This document shows, piece after piece, positions 48,385 through 56,408 of a stretch of DNA of 64,000 nucleotides. Source of the DNA: Acinetobacter sp. HY1485 (lineage in GTDB: Bacteria > Pseudomonadota > Gammaproteobacteria > Pseudomonadales > Moraxellaceae); the NCBI RefSeq assembly GCF_027568475.1, contig NZ_JANKZG010000005.1:186001-250000 (forward strand), given 5' to 3'. The position numbers and the translations under genes were made by a program. The notes under the pieces are model-generated. The model was given only the letters and a program-made list of their open reading frames with translations, ran no database searches and had not been told where the DNA came from. Within the stretch, counting starts at the first letter, position 1. Each line of letters begins with the position of its first letter.

Positions 48385-49059
48385 TTACTGTGGTTCTGTA
48401 GTTATTGAGCTGCCACTCTCTACACCGCCATGCTTATGGCTAAATAAACTTATAGCTTTAGCCACAACATCAGTTAATGAGGTAATTAATCCTTTAACCG
48501 TAAGTGTACTTTCCATTTCTACCGGGCATTTAAAGGTCGCTTTTTTACCAAAAAAATTAAGCTCACCTTCTTTGGTGATCTGAACTTTACAGTCATTGGT
48601 GTTATTACGAATCTCAAAATGCTCAGTGGAAATATCACTAATTTTTTCAACTTGTGACTGTGGTCTAAAAAAGGCAAAACCATCGCTCAAGTCATGTTTC
48701 CTCATATCAAATGGATTTTGTACACCACCTGACTGCCACCATAAATCTATATTTCGGCAAGCAAAAGATACCAAGCATTCATCACCTTTTTTAATAGGGT
48801 GCGTTACAGTAAACCCACCTGCACCCGAAAAAATAACAGGAACATCGAGGAGTAACGGTAAAGTAACTGCTTCTAAAGTGCCATCTTCACGGCGTACTGG
48901 AATATTAATTGCAGGCTGAACTGTTACCGTAACAGCATCTGCATCATAACTATCGACAATGCCCGGTAAGGTTGTCCAAACATTACCAAGTTCGCCTTTA
49001 ATATTATCTTTAATAACACCACCAAAATTAGGTGCACGTTCATTTGATGAAATTGCCAT
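48385..49059 (-). CDS. Baseplate spike protein with Gp138 N-terminal domain
   Basis: The 224-residue protein matches the Gp138/GpV-like central spike: 'LGNVWTTLPGIVDSYDADAV' followed by 'VTVQPAINIPVRREDGTLEA', 'PVIFSGAGGFTVTHPIKKGD' and 'ECLVSFACRNIDLWW' make up the OB-fold domain, and the C-terminal region ends in 'LFSHKHGGVESGSSITTEPQ', with the His pair typical of a metal-binding membrane-piercing tip. It lies directly after the hub gene with no gap. Confidence 0.9.
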   Translation of the reverse strand: MAISSNERAPNFGGVIKDNIKGELGNVWTTLPGIVDSYDADAVTVTVQPAINIPVRREDGTLEAVTLPLLLDVPVIFSGAGGFTVTHPIKKGDECLVSFACRNIDLWWQSGGVQNPFDMRKHDLSDGFAFFRPQSQVEKISDISTEHFEIRNNTNDCKVQITKEGELNFFGKKATFKCPVEMESTLTVKGLITSLTDVVAKAISLFSHKHGGVESGSSITTEPQ

Positions 49060-50022
49060 TTAAGAGACTCCAGTAATTGAAATACCAGTCATCGGTTGAA
49101 CTGCTCCCGGTGCAGTGCTTACAGTTTGTGTATACCAATCATCACCACGATTATCGCCAAAATGTTCTACCGATTGCACGATAAAATAACCTTGCTTGTT
49201 AGTGGCGGTATTTGCATTCTTTTGTGGTTGGTCAACACCTTGCTTCCCATATTGCACATCATATCCTTCGGTTTGTAGATTTCCCAAATCAACCACAATA
49301 CGACCACCACGCGTAATTTGAGGGTTAAGTAAGCAAGATACATTTAAACCTTCTGTTGTAAGCTGTGGCATGCCAATCATGCCTGTTGTGCGTGTCAGTA
49401 AAATGGCGGGCTTCTCAATGTAATGTCCTAACTTATACATATTCAAAACATCATCTGAAACATGAAAATCAACGTTATTATCTGCACAAAACTGTTGAAT
49501 ATGTCGATCTAAAGATCCAAAAAAGACACGACCACGGGCATATCGTTGATCACTAAGCTCTGTTGTATGTCCTTGTTCAATATTATATTTTAGAGCTTCA
49601 TTCATAAGTACTTGGCTCATATCAGTAATGCTAACACCTGCAGGTACAGATTGATTAATTACAGCCGTTTGTTTATAAGCATCAGAACTTTGTGCGAGTA
49701 CACACAACCAAGTATCAGTTTGGTTATCTCGTCCACGGCGATACTGAAATACAGTACCTTTAAAAATTACGGCCAATGGCGTAGATTTATAGCCAACCTC
49801 TAAAATAACTTGCGTATCTTTAATTTGATTATCATCACCTGCAAGTAAATTCATTGTTTTAGCAGATAAATTATAGATATAAATTTCAGCGTATTTGGGT
49901 TGATCGGTTGTCGGCTGAGAAACATGAAATGTAATATGGAAGTCAGATAAATCTAATGCTCGAGTCTCACCTTTATTTACTTGAATGGTAAGTTTACATT
50001 TTCGTAACCATTGTTCAGCCAT
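49060..50022 (-). CDS. Baseplate hub protein (gpD/gp27-like)
   Basis: The 320-residue protein begins 'KCKLTIQVNKGETRALDLSD' and 'KYAEIYIYNLSAKTMNLL', typical of hub proteins that thread onto the central spike. 'VILEVGYKSTPLAVIFKGTV' then 'GSLDRHIQQFCADNNVDFHV' follow. Order (hub, then Gp138-type spike, gp25-like, J) is the standard one for such phages. It overlaps the preceding 98-residue gene by one base. Confidence 0.85.
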   Translation of the reverse strand: MAEQWLRKCKLTIQVNKGETRALDLSDFHITFHVSQPTTDQPKYAEIYIYNLSAKTMNLLAGDDNQIKDTQVILEVGYKSTPLAVIFKGTVFQYRRGRDNQTDTWLCVLAQSSDAYKQTAVINQSVPAGVSITDMSQVLMNEALKYNIEQGHTTELSDQRYARGRVFFGSLDRHIQQFCADNNVDFHVSDDVLNMYKLGHYIEKPAILLTRTTGMIGMPQLTTEGLNVSCLLNPQITRGGRIVVDLGNLQTEGYDVQYGKQGVDQPQKNANTATNKQGYFIVQSVEHFGDNRGDDWYTQTVSTAPGAVQPMTGISITGVS

Positions 50023-50318
50023 TAGCTAGGACTCCAATAAAGTGTGATCGTTGTACCTAGATCAGTAAAATTTTGCTGTTCATTTTCATTGGTATTCATT
50101 ACTAATAACGAACCTGAAATAATATGCTGATGCTGTATCAACAAGTTATCGCCCATCACCACCGGAAGCCCACAAATCAATGGCGTATTTTGGGTATCAA
50201 AAATATCTAAAAACCACTTATTTACACGATAGATTAATTGTAGCTTATATGTAGTAGTGCCTAGGCTGACATTAAAACGCTGATTGGTTGCCATGAGTGG
50301 AATATTGAAATATGACAT
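50022..50318 (-). CDS. Small baseplate plug-like protein
   Basis: The 98-residue beta-rich protein contains 'NQRFNVSLGTTTYKLQLIYR', 'WFLDIFDTQNTPLICGLPVV' and 'GDNLLIQHQHIISGSL'. Such proteins, in the same place between the Dit-like protein and hub, are common in this type of phage (DUF6983 / cyanophage plug-like). The name rests mainly on position and overall pattern. Confidence 0.75.
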   Translation of the reverse strand: MSYFNIPLMATNQRFNVSLGTTTYKLQLIYRVNKWFLDIFDTQNTPLICGLPVVMGDNLLIQHQHIISGSLLVMNTNENEQQNFTDLGTTITLYWSPS

Positions 50319-50341
50319 GAGCTACGTCCTTAACAACAATA

Positions 50342-50986
50342 TTAAAATGAGAAACTTCCGCCTTTTGAACCCATACCTGTCAATTTAGATAACCAAGATT
50401 CGCTTACTTCTTGCGTTTGAACCGTACCACCATCTTGTACTTGTGCTGTGGCTTCAGGTGATGTTTGATTTTCTAGGAGTACCGTAGTTTCTGCTGTTTT
50501 AACAACAAATACTTTTTTAAATGTAATATCAATCATCAAGACATGCTCTGTACTTGCATCTGTCGTACATGACAAAGATTTGATTAGCATATTTGTATAA
50601 AGCCGTTTACCTGTAAGTACAACCAACCGAACTGCACTATCCTGTAATTGTTGTAATATCTCATAAACGGCGACTAAGCCTGTGGTGCCTGATAAAGGCG
50701 TATTACCTACTAAGCCATTTAACTTCCCTGCACTCTCAGACCAAGCCACTGTCATACTTACCTCAGGCGGTATTTTATAGGCATGATCAGACATTGGACT
50801 TCCTATCTCTGTGGGATGCTCTGTAATTTGAAGCTCATCTTTGTGTTTTTCTTCAATCGTAACATCAGCAAACAACCCCATAATCGTTCGACCTTTACCT
50901 GCCAACAATAAAGATCCTACTTTTTCGGTAATTGGTGATGCCATAGCAGTATTAAGTGCACCACTGAGCACAGATGATATTGTCAT
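50342..50986 (-). CDS. Dit-like/DUF6046-type tail protein
   Basis: The 214-residue protein has 'TIMGLFADVTIEEKHKDELQ', 'TEHPTEIGSPMSDHAYKIPP' and 'VLTGKRLYTNMLIKSLSCTT', the layout of Dit-like distal tail proteins (DUF6046 group) that join tail tube and baseplate. In related phages the tape measure gene comes directly before it. Here that link is broken by a four-gene block of unrelated genes. Confidence 0.82.
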   Translation of the reverse strand: MTISSVLSGALNTAMASPITEKVGSLLLAGKGRTIMGLFADVTIEEKHKDELQITEHPTEIGSPMSDHAYKIPPEVSMTVAWSESAGKLNGLVGNTPLSGTTGLVAVYEILQQLQDSAVRLVVLTGKRLYTNMLIKSLSCTTDASTEHVLMIDITFKKVFVVKTAETTVLLENQTSPEATAQVQDGGTVQTQEVSESWLSKLTGMGSKGGSFSF

Positions 50987-51002
50987 ATTTTCCTCAAGGC
51001 AT

Positions 51003-51025
51003 AAAAAAACCGCCGTGAGGGCGGT
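51003..51025 (-). terminator. Terminator after the nuclease cassette
   Basis: Minus strand ACCGCC, a five-base loop, GGCGGT and seven T form a perfect intrinsic terminator directly after the 149-residue partner gene. It closes the two-gene nuclease transcript before the tail genes. Confidence 0.92.
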
Positions 51026-51046
51026 ATAATGTTTATAAAATTTTTA

Positions 51047-51496
51047 CTACAACTTTAAAAGCTCACTAATTTTTCTTCCAGTTCTCGCGGAGGATAGAAG
51101 TTCTCCTAAATTTTCTTGTAAACTTTCTATATCTCCGGCAGTCATTCTATTTCCATCAACATATATTGTGCATGGGAAGCCTTGAGGACCAAAATCAAAC
51201 TTTGTAAGCGATTTTTTTTCGTTAGCGTTAGAGATTGAATATGCATAAATCTCTTGTAATTTTATAGCTTCCGTATCTTCAACAGACTTTAAGCCTAGCG
51301 CAAAATTAGTCAATTGTGCCCTTAAATTTGTGCAAAGCATAATACCAACTTTTTTATCAGTAGCAGCCTGAATTTGATGATTAAGCTCTTTTATTAAGCA
51401 CTTAATTTGATCGATATTTTTATCTTTATTTTCAGAGTTTTCTAAACCTTTTCTAAGGTACTCTCCAAAATTTATACCAGCAGAAGGTTTACTCAT
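51047..51496 (-). CDS. Uncharacterised 149-residue partner of the EEP nuclease
   Basis: I do not recognise the family. The protein is soluble, with no signal peptide or membrane segment. The first 75 residues look helical ('IDQIKCLIKELNHQIQAA', 'LRAQLTNFALGLKSVEDTEA'), and the C-terminal third has a compact unit, 'GPQGFPCTIYVDGNRMTAGD' followed by a helix and 'ARTGRKISELLKL'. The start overlaps the stop of the EEP nuclease gene by four bases (ATGA), so both are made together, and a terminator follows. Such coupling suggests an inhibitor, activator or sensor of the nuclease. Confidence 0.72.
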   Translation of the reverse strand: MSKPSAGINFGEYLRKGLENSENKDKNIDQIKCLIKELNHQIQAATDKKVGIMLCTNLRAQLTNFALGLKSVEDTEAIKLQEIYAYSISNANEKKSLTKFDFGPQGFPCTIYVDGNRMTAGDIESLQENLGELLSSARTGRKISELLKL

Positions 51497-52443
51497 TTTA
51501 AAGTCCTCGGAATTAATATACTAATAGCAAAGTGATCTGATATGTTTTGAGTCAAGCCTAATAAAATCTTCGTATCAATAATTTCCACATATTGATCGTC
51601 AAAAGCCCAAGCTCCTCTTAATTTTAAGAAATTTTTAGAAATTAATACCTGATCTATCATATGCCAATCATTTTGATATCCAGTTTTTCGCAACTTATAT
51701 GTTCCTAAAAATTTATCTTCTTGAGAAGTTTGACTGTGTGATAAAAATTTCCAACAAGGATTATATAATAGACTTTTTCTATCTACCACCAACGCTTTCT
51801 CTCTAGAAGATTGTAGTTTTTTTACGATTGCTGAATGATGGGGCTCAATATTAAAATCGCCAATAACCATCAAATTATCTTTACTTAATTCACTTTGTCC
51901 AATACTTGATCTCAAATCCTGTGCTAGAGAATCATACAGATTATCATCTGTACTTTGTCTACTTGACCAGTGGACTAAATACAGAATTAAATTTTCTTCA
52001 AATTCTGGTAAGTAAAATTGAAATTTTTGACCCGTTTTACAATTACGATCAGTATTGGAATATGTTAGATTTTCATAGCAAAATAATTCACTATCTAAAA
52101 GCATTGGTTTTATTAAATGTTTGTCTTTATATAAAATTGCTGTATCAAAATGTAGTTGACCTACCTTTTGATAACTATCGATATATGTATATGTATAATT
52201 TTCAGTCTCTAAATTTAATTTTTTAATAATATTATTAATATCATTAGTATTAACTTCACCTAAACAGATAAAATCATAATCTAGATTTAAAAAATTTTGA
52301 ATCACTGATGTACAAAGATCAAGTTTTTTGTTCTTTTTTTCCTCTAACTCTATTTCTGTTAGCTTTTTATCTTCAGATGATTTTTTATGTGTTGGTGGAG
52401 ATAAACTTGTGTTCCACCATATAACCGAAAGTTGTTGACTCAT
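51493..52443 (-). CDS. Endonuclease/exonuclease/phosphatase (EEP) family protein, prophage cargo
   Basis: This 316-residue protein has a complete set of EEP catalytic motifs in order: the N-terminal Asn in 'VIWWNTSLSPP', Glu in 'DFICLGEVN', His in 'LYLVHWSS', 'MVIGDFNIEP' with Asp and Asn, and the C-terminal 'ISDHFAISI' with Asp-His. EEP enzymes cut DNA, RNA or phosphoesters with a metal. It has no signal peptide and is more AT-rich than the tail genes around it. It lies between the tape measure and Dit-like genes with its own promoter region and terminator, so it is an accessory gene, possibly for defence. Confidence 0.85.
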   Translation of the reverse strand: MSQQLSVIWWNTSLSPPTHKKSSEDKKLTEIELEEKKNKKLDLCTSVIQNFLNLDYDFICLGEVNTNDINNIIKKLNLETENYTYTYIDSYQKVGQLHFDTAILYKDKHLIKPMLLDSELFCYENLTYSNTDRNCKTGQKFQFYLPEFEENLILYLVHWSSRQSTDDNLYDSLAQDLRSSIGQSELSKDNLMVIGDFNIEPHHSAIVKKLQSSREKALVVDRKSLLYNPCWKFLSHSQTSQEDKFLGTYKLRKTGYQNDWHMIDQVLISKNFLKLRGAWAFDDQYVEIIDTKILLGLTQNISDHFAISILIPRTLK

Positions 52444-52553
52444 AGAAAGTAAAAAAGCATTTAATTAAAGTGGATTATAAACAAAAAAATATTTTTGCCT
52501 ACTTTTTGCTCTTATAATAATCATTATTATTTTTCCCTATGGCTGAATAAAAA
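52444..52553. promoter_or_regulatory. Divergent promoter region between the two cargo gene pairs
   Basis: These 110 bases are about 80 percent A+T. On the minus strand GTTTATAATCC contains a TATAAT -10 element upstream of the nuclease start; on the plus strand CTTATAATAATC gives another before the DUF4236 start. Neither -35 box is strong. The layout suits two divergent transcripts independent of phage late transcription. Confidence 0.55.
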
Positions 52554-53168
52554 GTGGGCTTTAGATTTAGAAAATCAATTAAAATTGCACCTGGTATTAA
52601 ATTAAATATTGGGAAAAAAGGAATTAGTAGCGTATCTATAGGTAAAAGAGGAGCAAGCGTCAATATAAGTGGTAAAGGTACTCGCTCGACTATAGGCATA
52701 CCTGGTAGTGGTTTATCTTATTCTTCTTATACACCCCATACACAAAATAACGAAATACCATCTGAACCCAAAAAACGTGGATTTTTTAAAACGCTATTCA
52801 TTATACTGTTTTGGTTGATCATTGGTTTTTTAGCACTTGCTTTCTTCTTAAGCAAAGATAAATCAAACTCGTCAAAGCCTAGTGAGACTGAGACACTTAA
52901 TGTTGCAGATCAAGAGCTAAAACCATTAAGCAATGAAACTGTCGCACCAACTCAAACTGCAGAACCAACACCAATACCTACACCCGAACCACCTAAGCAA
53001 GAAGAATTTACACCGCAAGCTGAACAAAATGCTCATGCCTACGTACCTACAGCTGAAGACTACAAACGCTTAGAGCAAGAAAAGCAAAGCCAAAAAAGTA
53101 TTGCAGATAGTCAAAGCCAAGATGATACGATTAGTATTAAAACAACTCTACGGAATAAATCAGAATGA
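52554..53168 (+). CDS. DUF4236-domain membrane protein, prophage cargo
   Basis: Starting from a GTG at 52554, the protein of 204 residues has an N-terminal DUF4236 domain of about 55 residues ('GFRFRKSIKIAPGIKLNIGK', 'GISSVSIGKRGASVNISGKG' and 'GIPGSGLSYSSY'), a single membrane helix ('TLFIILFWLIIGFLALAFFL', about residues 80-100) and a Pro/Thr/Glu-rich tail. The function of DUF4236 is unknown. It reads against the late genes and overlaps the next plus-strand gene by four bases. Opposite direction and composition mark it as an inserted accessory gene. Confidence 0.82.
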   Translation: MGFRFRKSIKIAPGIKLNIGKKGISSVSIGKRGASVNISGKGTRSTIGIPGSGLSYSSYTPHTQNNEIPSEPKKRGFFKTLFIILFWLIIGFLALAFFLSKDKSNSSKPSETETLNVADQELKPLSNETVAPTQTAEPTPIPTPEPPKQEEFTPQAEQNAHAYVPTAEDYKRLEQEKQSQKSIADSQSQDDTISIKTTLRNKSE

Positions 53169-53497
53169 AAAAAATTACCTTATTAGCACTTTTGTTACTA
53201 ACTAACACCGCATTTGCCCAAAAGTGTGCTGTTCCGCATGCTTGGATCCCATCAAAACATACCTCCCTTTTAAATAAAAATGGCACCTTGGATGATTATT
53301 CTATTTTTAGAACAAAATTAATCAAATCTGGTTGGCAACCAATAATATCCGATATGGGTACCAATCCCGATCTACCTGAAGAAAACTGTATAGCAGATCG
53401 TTGTATTTATAAATATAAAGATAAGAATAACAATCAACTGTATGTTGAGAAACCTGATGATATTAGTCTAGTACAATTTACTTGTTCAAAGAAATAG
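53165..53497 (+). CDS. Exported cysteine-containing protein, prophage cargo
   Basis: The 110-residue protein has a clear cleavable signal peptide ('KKITLLALLLLTNTAFAQ', cleavage after AFA) and a small mature domain with five cysteines ('KCAVPHAWIP', 'EENCIADRCIYKYKDK', 'VQFTCSKK'), probably disulfide-bonded in the periplasm. 'FRTKLIKSGWQPI' suggests a small alpha/beta fold. It overlaps the DUF4236 gene (ATGA), so the two are coupled. No family is recognised; an envelope or superinfection role is a guess. It ends six bases before the convergent tape measure stop. Confidence 0.75.
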   Translation: MKKITLLALLLLTNTAFAQKCAVPHAWIPSKHTSLLNKNGTLDDYSIFRTKLIKSGWQPIISDMGTNPDLPEENCIADRCIYKYKDKNNNQLYVEKPDDISLVQFTCSKK

Positions 53498-53502
53498 ATA
53501 CA

Positions 53503-55806
53503 TTATGGCATTACAGCTTGAGCATTTCGTGCCAATATAATATTCGCATTTTCTTGCTGACGCTTCACGGCGTTAGCAGAATCTTGAGGGTTCTTGGCTC
53601 CATTAACAACCATATCAGTTTGATAATTCTGATGAATTGTTACATTGGATGCATTATTAGTAGCTCCTAAATATTGTGACTTTTCAGGGTTTGCCCGTGA
53701 TGGAGCTGTAGGATTCTTAATATCTATATTTGATGCTGTTAAAAAATTATTGCTTGAAGTTCCACCATTTTTGATCTGTTGTAACGCATTTCTAATTTTA
53801 ACACCATGCCCATTTTTAGCTTTATTCCCTTTATTTTTGTCATAATATGTTGATGTTCCATCTGATATCTTCCCAGTTTGTGTTTTAAAGCCTGTAGGTA
53901 CTGGGATGCTTGCCCATTCCATTGATGCTTCATATTGAGCTTGTTCTAAATTAGAGCCATTACCTTTTAAATAATTATTAAGACCTTTGCGTTTTGGTAT
54001 TAAAAACTCACGAAATATTTTTTCTTGCATTTCAGGAGTAAATTTCTCATTGCCAGTTAAATTCATTTGGGCCATAGCTTGCTTCATAGTAGAAGCAATG
54101 ATCTGATATTTACCAACCGCATTCATACGACCACTATCGCCTGCCTTCAACTTATTTCTTTGGAGAATTTCATTAATAGTCATTTTGCTAAGATCGGTTT
54201 TAAATGCTCCTAAGTTCTTACCATTCACTAAACCACGATTAACACTATTATAATCACCTTCACCACTTGCTATAAGTGAACCAAGATTAGTATATCCATC
54301 ATTTCCATTTACTTTACTCGCCACCTCTTTCACATTACTTTTCACGGTTTTGGCTAAACCAATAACTAATGTTTGAGCCTGTCCAACCACTTGTTTTACA
54401 TCTTGCATAGTAAGGCTAGGCTTATTAGTTTGTTGTGGTGAAGATGCATTATTAGAATAAGGTGTAACGTCAATCATCTTAGGTTTATTTTTCGCTTCTT
54501 CCTCTTGACGGCGTTTATCATCAAGCATTGGTGTAGCACCACCAAACCAACCTGCAACAGGCTCAATAACGTGTTCTTCAACCTTATCAATTAACTTTTG
54601 ATGACTCCCATCCCCAAAAATTCCATCAATTGCTTTTTTACTTAGATTTTCAATCCATTCCATTAACTCTTTAATTTTATTAATCACATAATCAATTTCT
54701 TTAGACCATGTACCCCAATCAATTAAAGATTTCCCACCTTCTTTCCATGTTTGGTAGTCATCCCATAACAACCCCAAAGCCGTCACTAGAGCCATAACAA
54801 GGGTTACAATACGTCCAATGGGTGTCATTGCAAAAATACGGAATAAGAACTTAATAGCTTGTCCAAATTTTAAAGCCCATTCTTTTGCAATCTTTAACCA
54901 CTTAACTACAGATCCTAAAGACTTTTTAAAGGAGAAGAAGATACGGATAACACCTAACCCAATTCTCAGCATCTTCAACATTCTAACAAATGCACTAAGC
55001 ATTAAAGTTGCTACAGCAATTTGTAAGAGAATTCCTAAGGTATCTTTAACCATTGGATGTAAATGACTAAATAACTTAACGCAAAACTGAACTGTGGTAT
55101 TAAGCCCTTTTAAAAGAGGTATTAAAATTTTACCTGCTTGCATAAGTACGACTAAAAAACCTGTTTTAGCCATGATGCTTAAATCACGATATTGAGTCAT
55201 AAACTCATTACCTGATTTGGTTAACTCATCATTCATACCCATTTGTTTTTGTATTTTTTGGTACTTCTCCATATTGGAGATAAATTTACCATCTCGCATG
55301 GCTAAAAGCGTGTTTTGATCAATTCCTAAAGAGTTTGCGTAAGCATTGGCTTGGTATTGTGGCATCTTAGCTAATACACCACTAAGATCTTTCATCACCT
55401 CAACACGGTCACGTACTGCACCGTTAGCTTCTTTTGTGGCTACACCTAAATTATTGAGCATACCCTCGTAACCCGGTGAATTACGCATTTTTTCACTAAG
55501 CGATTCTAATGTACTAATTGCTTGTTCTGCATTACCGCCCATTTGTTCAATTGCATTACCATAGGCATTGATATTATCAGCACTTGCACCGATACGTTTA
55601 GATGCAAAGTAGAGCTTGTCTAATTCAGTAGCTGTTTGTTTTACAGCAAATGCTACACCTGCTGCCATACCTACAATTGCTTTATTTAAAAGTTTTGCTC
55701 GTATTTCAACATTTTCAAGACTTTCCTTCATTTTATCAGCAGCAGCTTTATCAGTTTTAAACCCTAAAGCCACAACAAAATCACGAATTACACTCACCTG
55801 TGCCAT
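53503..55806 (-). CDS. Tail tape measure protein with C-terminal muramidase-like domain
   Basis: The 767-residue protein has an N-terminal tape-measure region ('SVIRDFVVALGFKTDKAAAD', 'MKESLENVEIRAKLLN') with long helices, several hydrophobic segments in the middle ('TLGILLQIAVATLMLSAFVR', 'IVTLVMALVTALGLLWDDYQ') and a C-terminal lysozyme-like domain with candidate catalytic Glu in 'LIASGEGDYNSVNRGL' and 'MNAVGKYQIIASTMKQAM'. It sets tail length and should help DNA entry through peptidoglycan. The ATG at 55806 after GGGTGGGAT is preferred to the one 12 bases upstream. Confidence 0.92.
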   Translation of the reverse strand: MAQVSVIRDFVVALGFKTDKAAADKMKESLENVEIRAKLLNKAIVGMAAGVAFAVKQTATELDKLYFASKRIGASADNINAYGNAIEQMGGNAEQAISTLESLSEKMRNSPGYEGMLNNLGVATKEANGAVRDRVEVMKDLSGVLAKMPQYQANAYANSLGIDQNTLLAMRDGKFISNMEKYQKIQKQMGMNDELTKSGNEFMTQYRDLSIMAKTGFLVVLMQAGKILIPLLKGLNTTVQFCVKLFSHLHPMVKDTLGILLQIAVATLMLSAFVRMLKMLRIGLGVIRIFFSFKKSLGSVVKWLKIAKEWALKFGQAIKFLFRIFAMTPIGRIVTLVMALVTALGLLWDDYQTWKEGGKSLIDWGTWSKEIDYVINKIKELMEWIENLSKKAIDGIFGDGSHQKLIDKVEEHVIEPVAGWFGGATPMLDDKRRQEEEAKNKPKMIDVTPYSNNASSPQQTNKPSLTMQDVKQVVGQAQTLVIGLAKTVKSNVKEVASKVNGNDGYTNLGSLIASGEGDYNSVNRGLVNGKNLGAFKTDLSKMTINEILQRNKLKAGDSGRMNAVGKYQIIASTMKQAMAQMNLTGNEKFTPEMQEKIFREFLIPKRKGLNNYLKGNGSNLEQAQYEASMEWASIPVPTGFKTQTGKISDGTSTYYDKNKGNKAKNGHGVKIRNALQQIKNGGTSSNNFLTASNIDIKNPTAPSRANPEKSQYLGATNNASNVTIHQNYQTDMVVNGAKNPQDSANAVKRQQENANIILARNAQAVMP

Positions 55807-55818
55807 ATCCCACCCCAT

Positions 55819-55840
55819 AAAAAAACCACCTGAGAGGTGG
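55819..55840 (-). terminator. Terminator hairpin just before the tape measure gene
   Basis: Minus strand CCACCT, three-base loop, AGGTGG and seven T end 12 bases before the tape measure start. The perfect stem is inside the late operon. Confidence 0.87.
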
Positions 55841-55886
55841 AATATATCTGTATTAAAAATTAGTATTTGCTTAAGGATTTTTAAAA

Positions 55887-56078
55887 TTAATATCCTTTAA
55901 CAGTTAAAATAAAGTAAGTGAGTGCTTGAATGATGGGTGCGAGTGCAAATAACGACACAACCACTAAAATCCAATAACAAAAGATTTTTACACTTTTATG
56001 AGTTTGAATGAGTTCTAATACTTTCACTACCCAATCTCCAATGTTAAAATTCATATACTGTTTATATCCTTGTGCCAT
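55887..56078 (-). CDS. Small phage membrane protein (63 residues)
   Basis: The product has a hydrophilic N-terminus, one hydrophobic segment of about 23 residues in 'IFCYWILVVVSLFALAPIIQ' extending to 'ALTYFIL', and no other feature. It lies between the chaperone genes and the tape measure gene, with terminators on both sides. No clear ribosome site precedes the ATG at 56078 or the internal ATG at 56054, so the start is uncertain. The function is unknown. Confidence 0.55.
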   Translation of the reverse strand: MAQGYKQYMNFNIGDWVVKVLELIQTHKSVKIFCYWILVVVSLFALAPIIQALTYFILTVKGY

Positions 56079-56089
56079 AAGGTTTAAAC

Positions 56090-56124
56090 AAAAAAGCCAA
56101 GAATTGCGAGTTCTTGGCTTTTTG
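56090..56124. terminator. Bidirectional terminator in the late region
   Basis: AGCCAAGAA, a seven-base loop and its perfect complement are flanked by an A-run and a T-run, upstream of the 63-residue membrane protein gene. Confidence 0.88.
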
Positions 56125-56134
56125 CTTTTGTAAG

Positions 56135-56156
56135 AAAAAAACCACCCTACGGCGGT
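56135..56156 (-). terminator. Terminator after the frameshift ORF of the tail chaperone
   Basis: Minus strand ACCGCC, a four-base loop, GGTGGT (one G-U pair) and seven T begin one base past the stop codon of the -1 frame ORF at 56157. Confidence 0.85.
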
Positions 56157-56408
56157 CTATCGTTTACTTTCATTTTGTCTTGCCTGATCAACGAGATATT
56201 CATTATCAGCAATTACATCTAAACCATCATTCATCAATGCCACATCATTAAGATCTAGTGTGCCATCAATCAAAGACTCGTATTTACACATACCTTTAAT
56301 AACAGGACGTAGGATCCAATCCTCATTCCCCGGTAAGTTTCGCCAATTTACTTGGACTGTTCCTGAGTAGCTGATGCCTTCGTAAGCAGTCCTTTGATAA
56401 AATTTCCC
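56157..56408 (-). CDS. Tail chaperone T-like extension, expressed by -1 frameshift (DUF6889-like)
   Basis: This frame has no ATG, GTG or TTG between the slippery site and an internal Met well inside the conserved part. It should be made only as a fusion with the upstream chaperone after a -1 shift. The 83 codons include 'VNWRNLPGNEDWILRPVIKG', 'MCKYESLIDGTLDLNDVALM' and 'NDGLDVIADNEYLVDQARQ', which resemble the small DUF6889-type protein that follows the tail chaperone in related phages. The result would be a G-T-like fusion of about 223 residues. Both frames were checked codon by codon for stops. Confidence 0.82.
   Translation of the reverse strand, partial: GKFYQRTAYEGISYSGTVQVNWRNLPGNEDWILRPVIKGMCKYESLIDGTLDLNDVALMNDGLDVIADNEYLVDQARQNESKR

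Noticed and set aside
52499..52699. A minus-strand frame of hydrophobic residues over the DUF4236 start
   Set aside because: It is antisense to the conserved DUF4236 domain and would cover the divergent promoter region.
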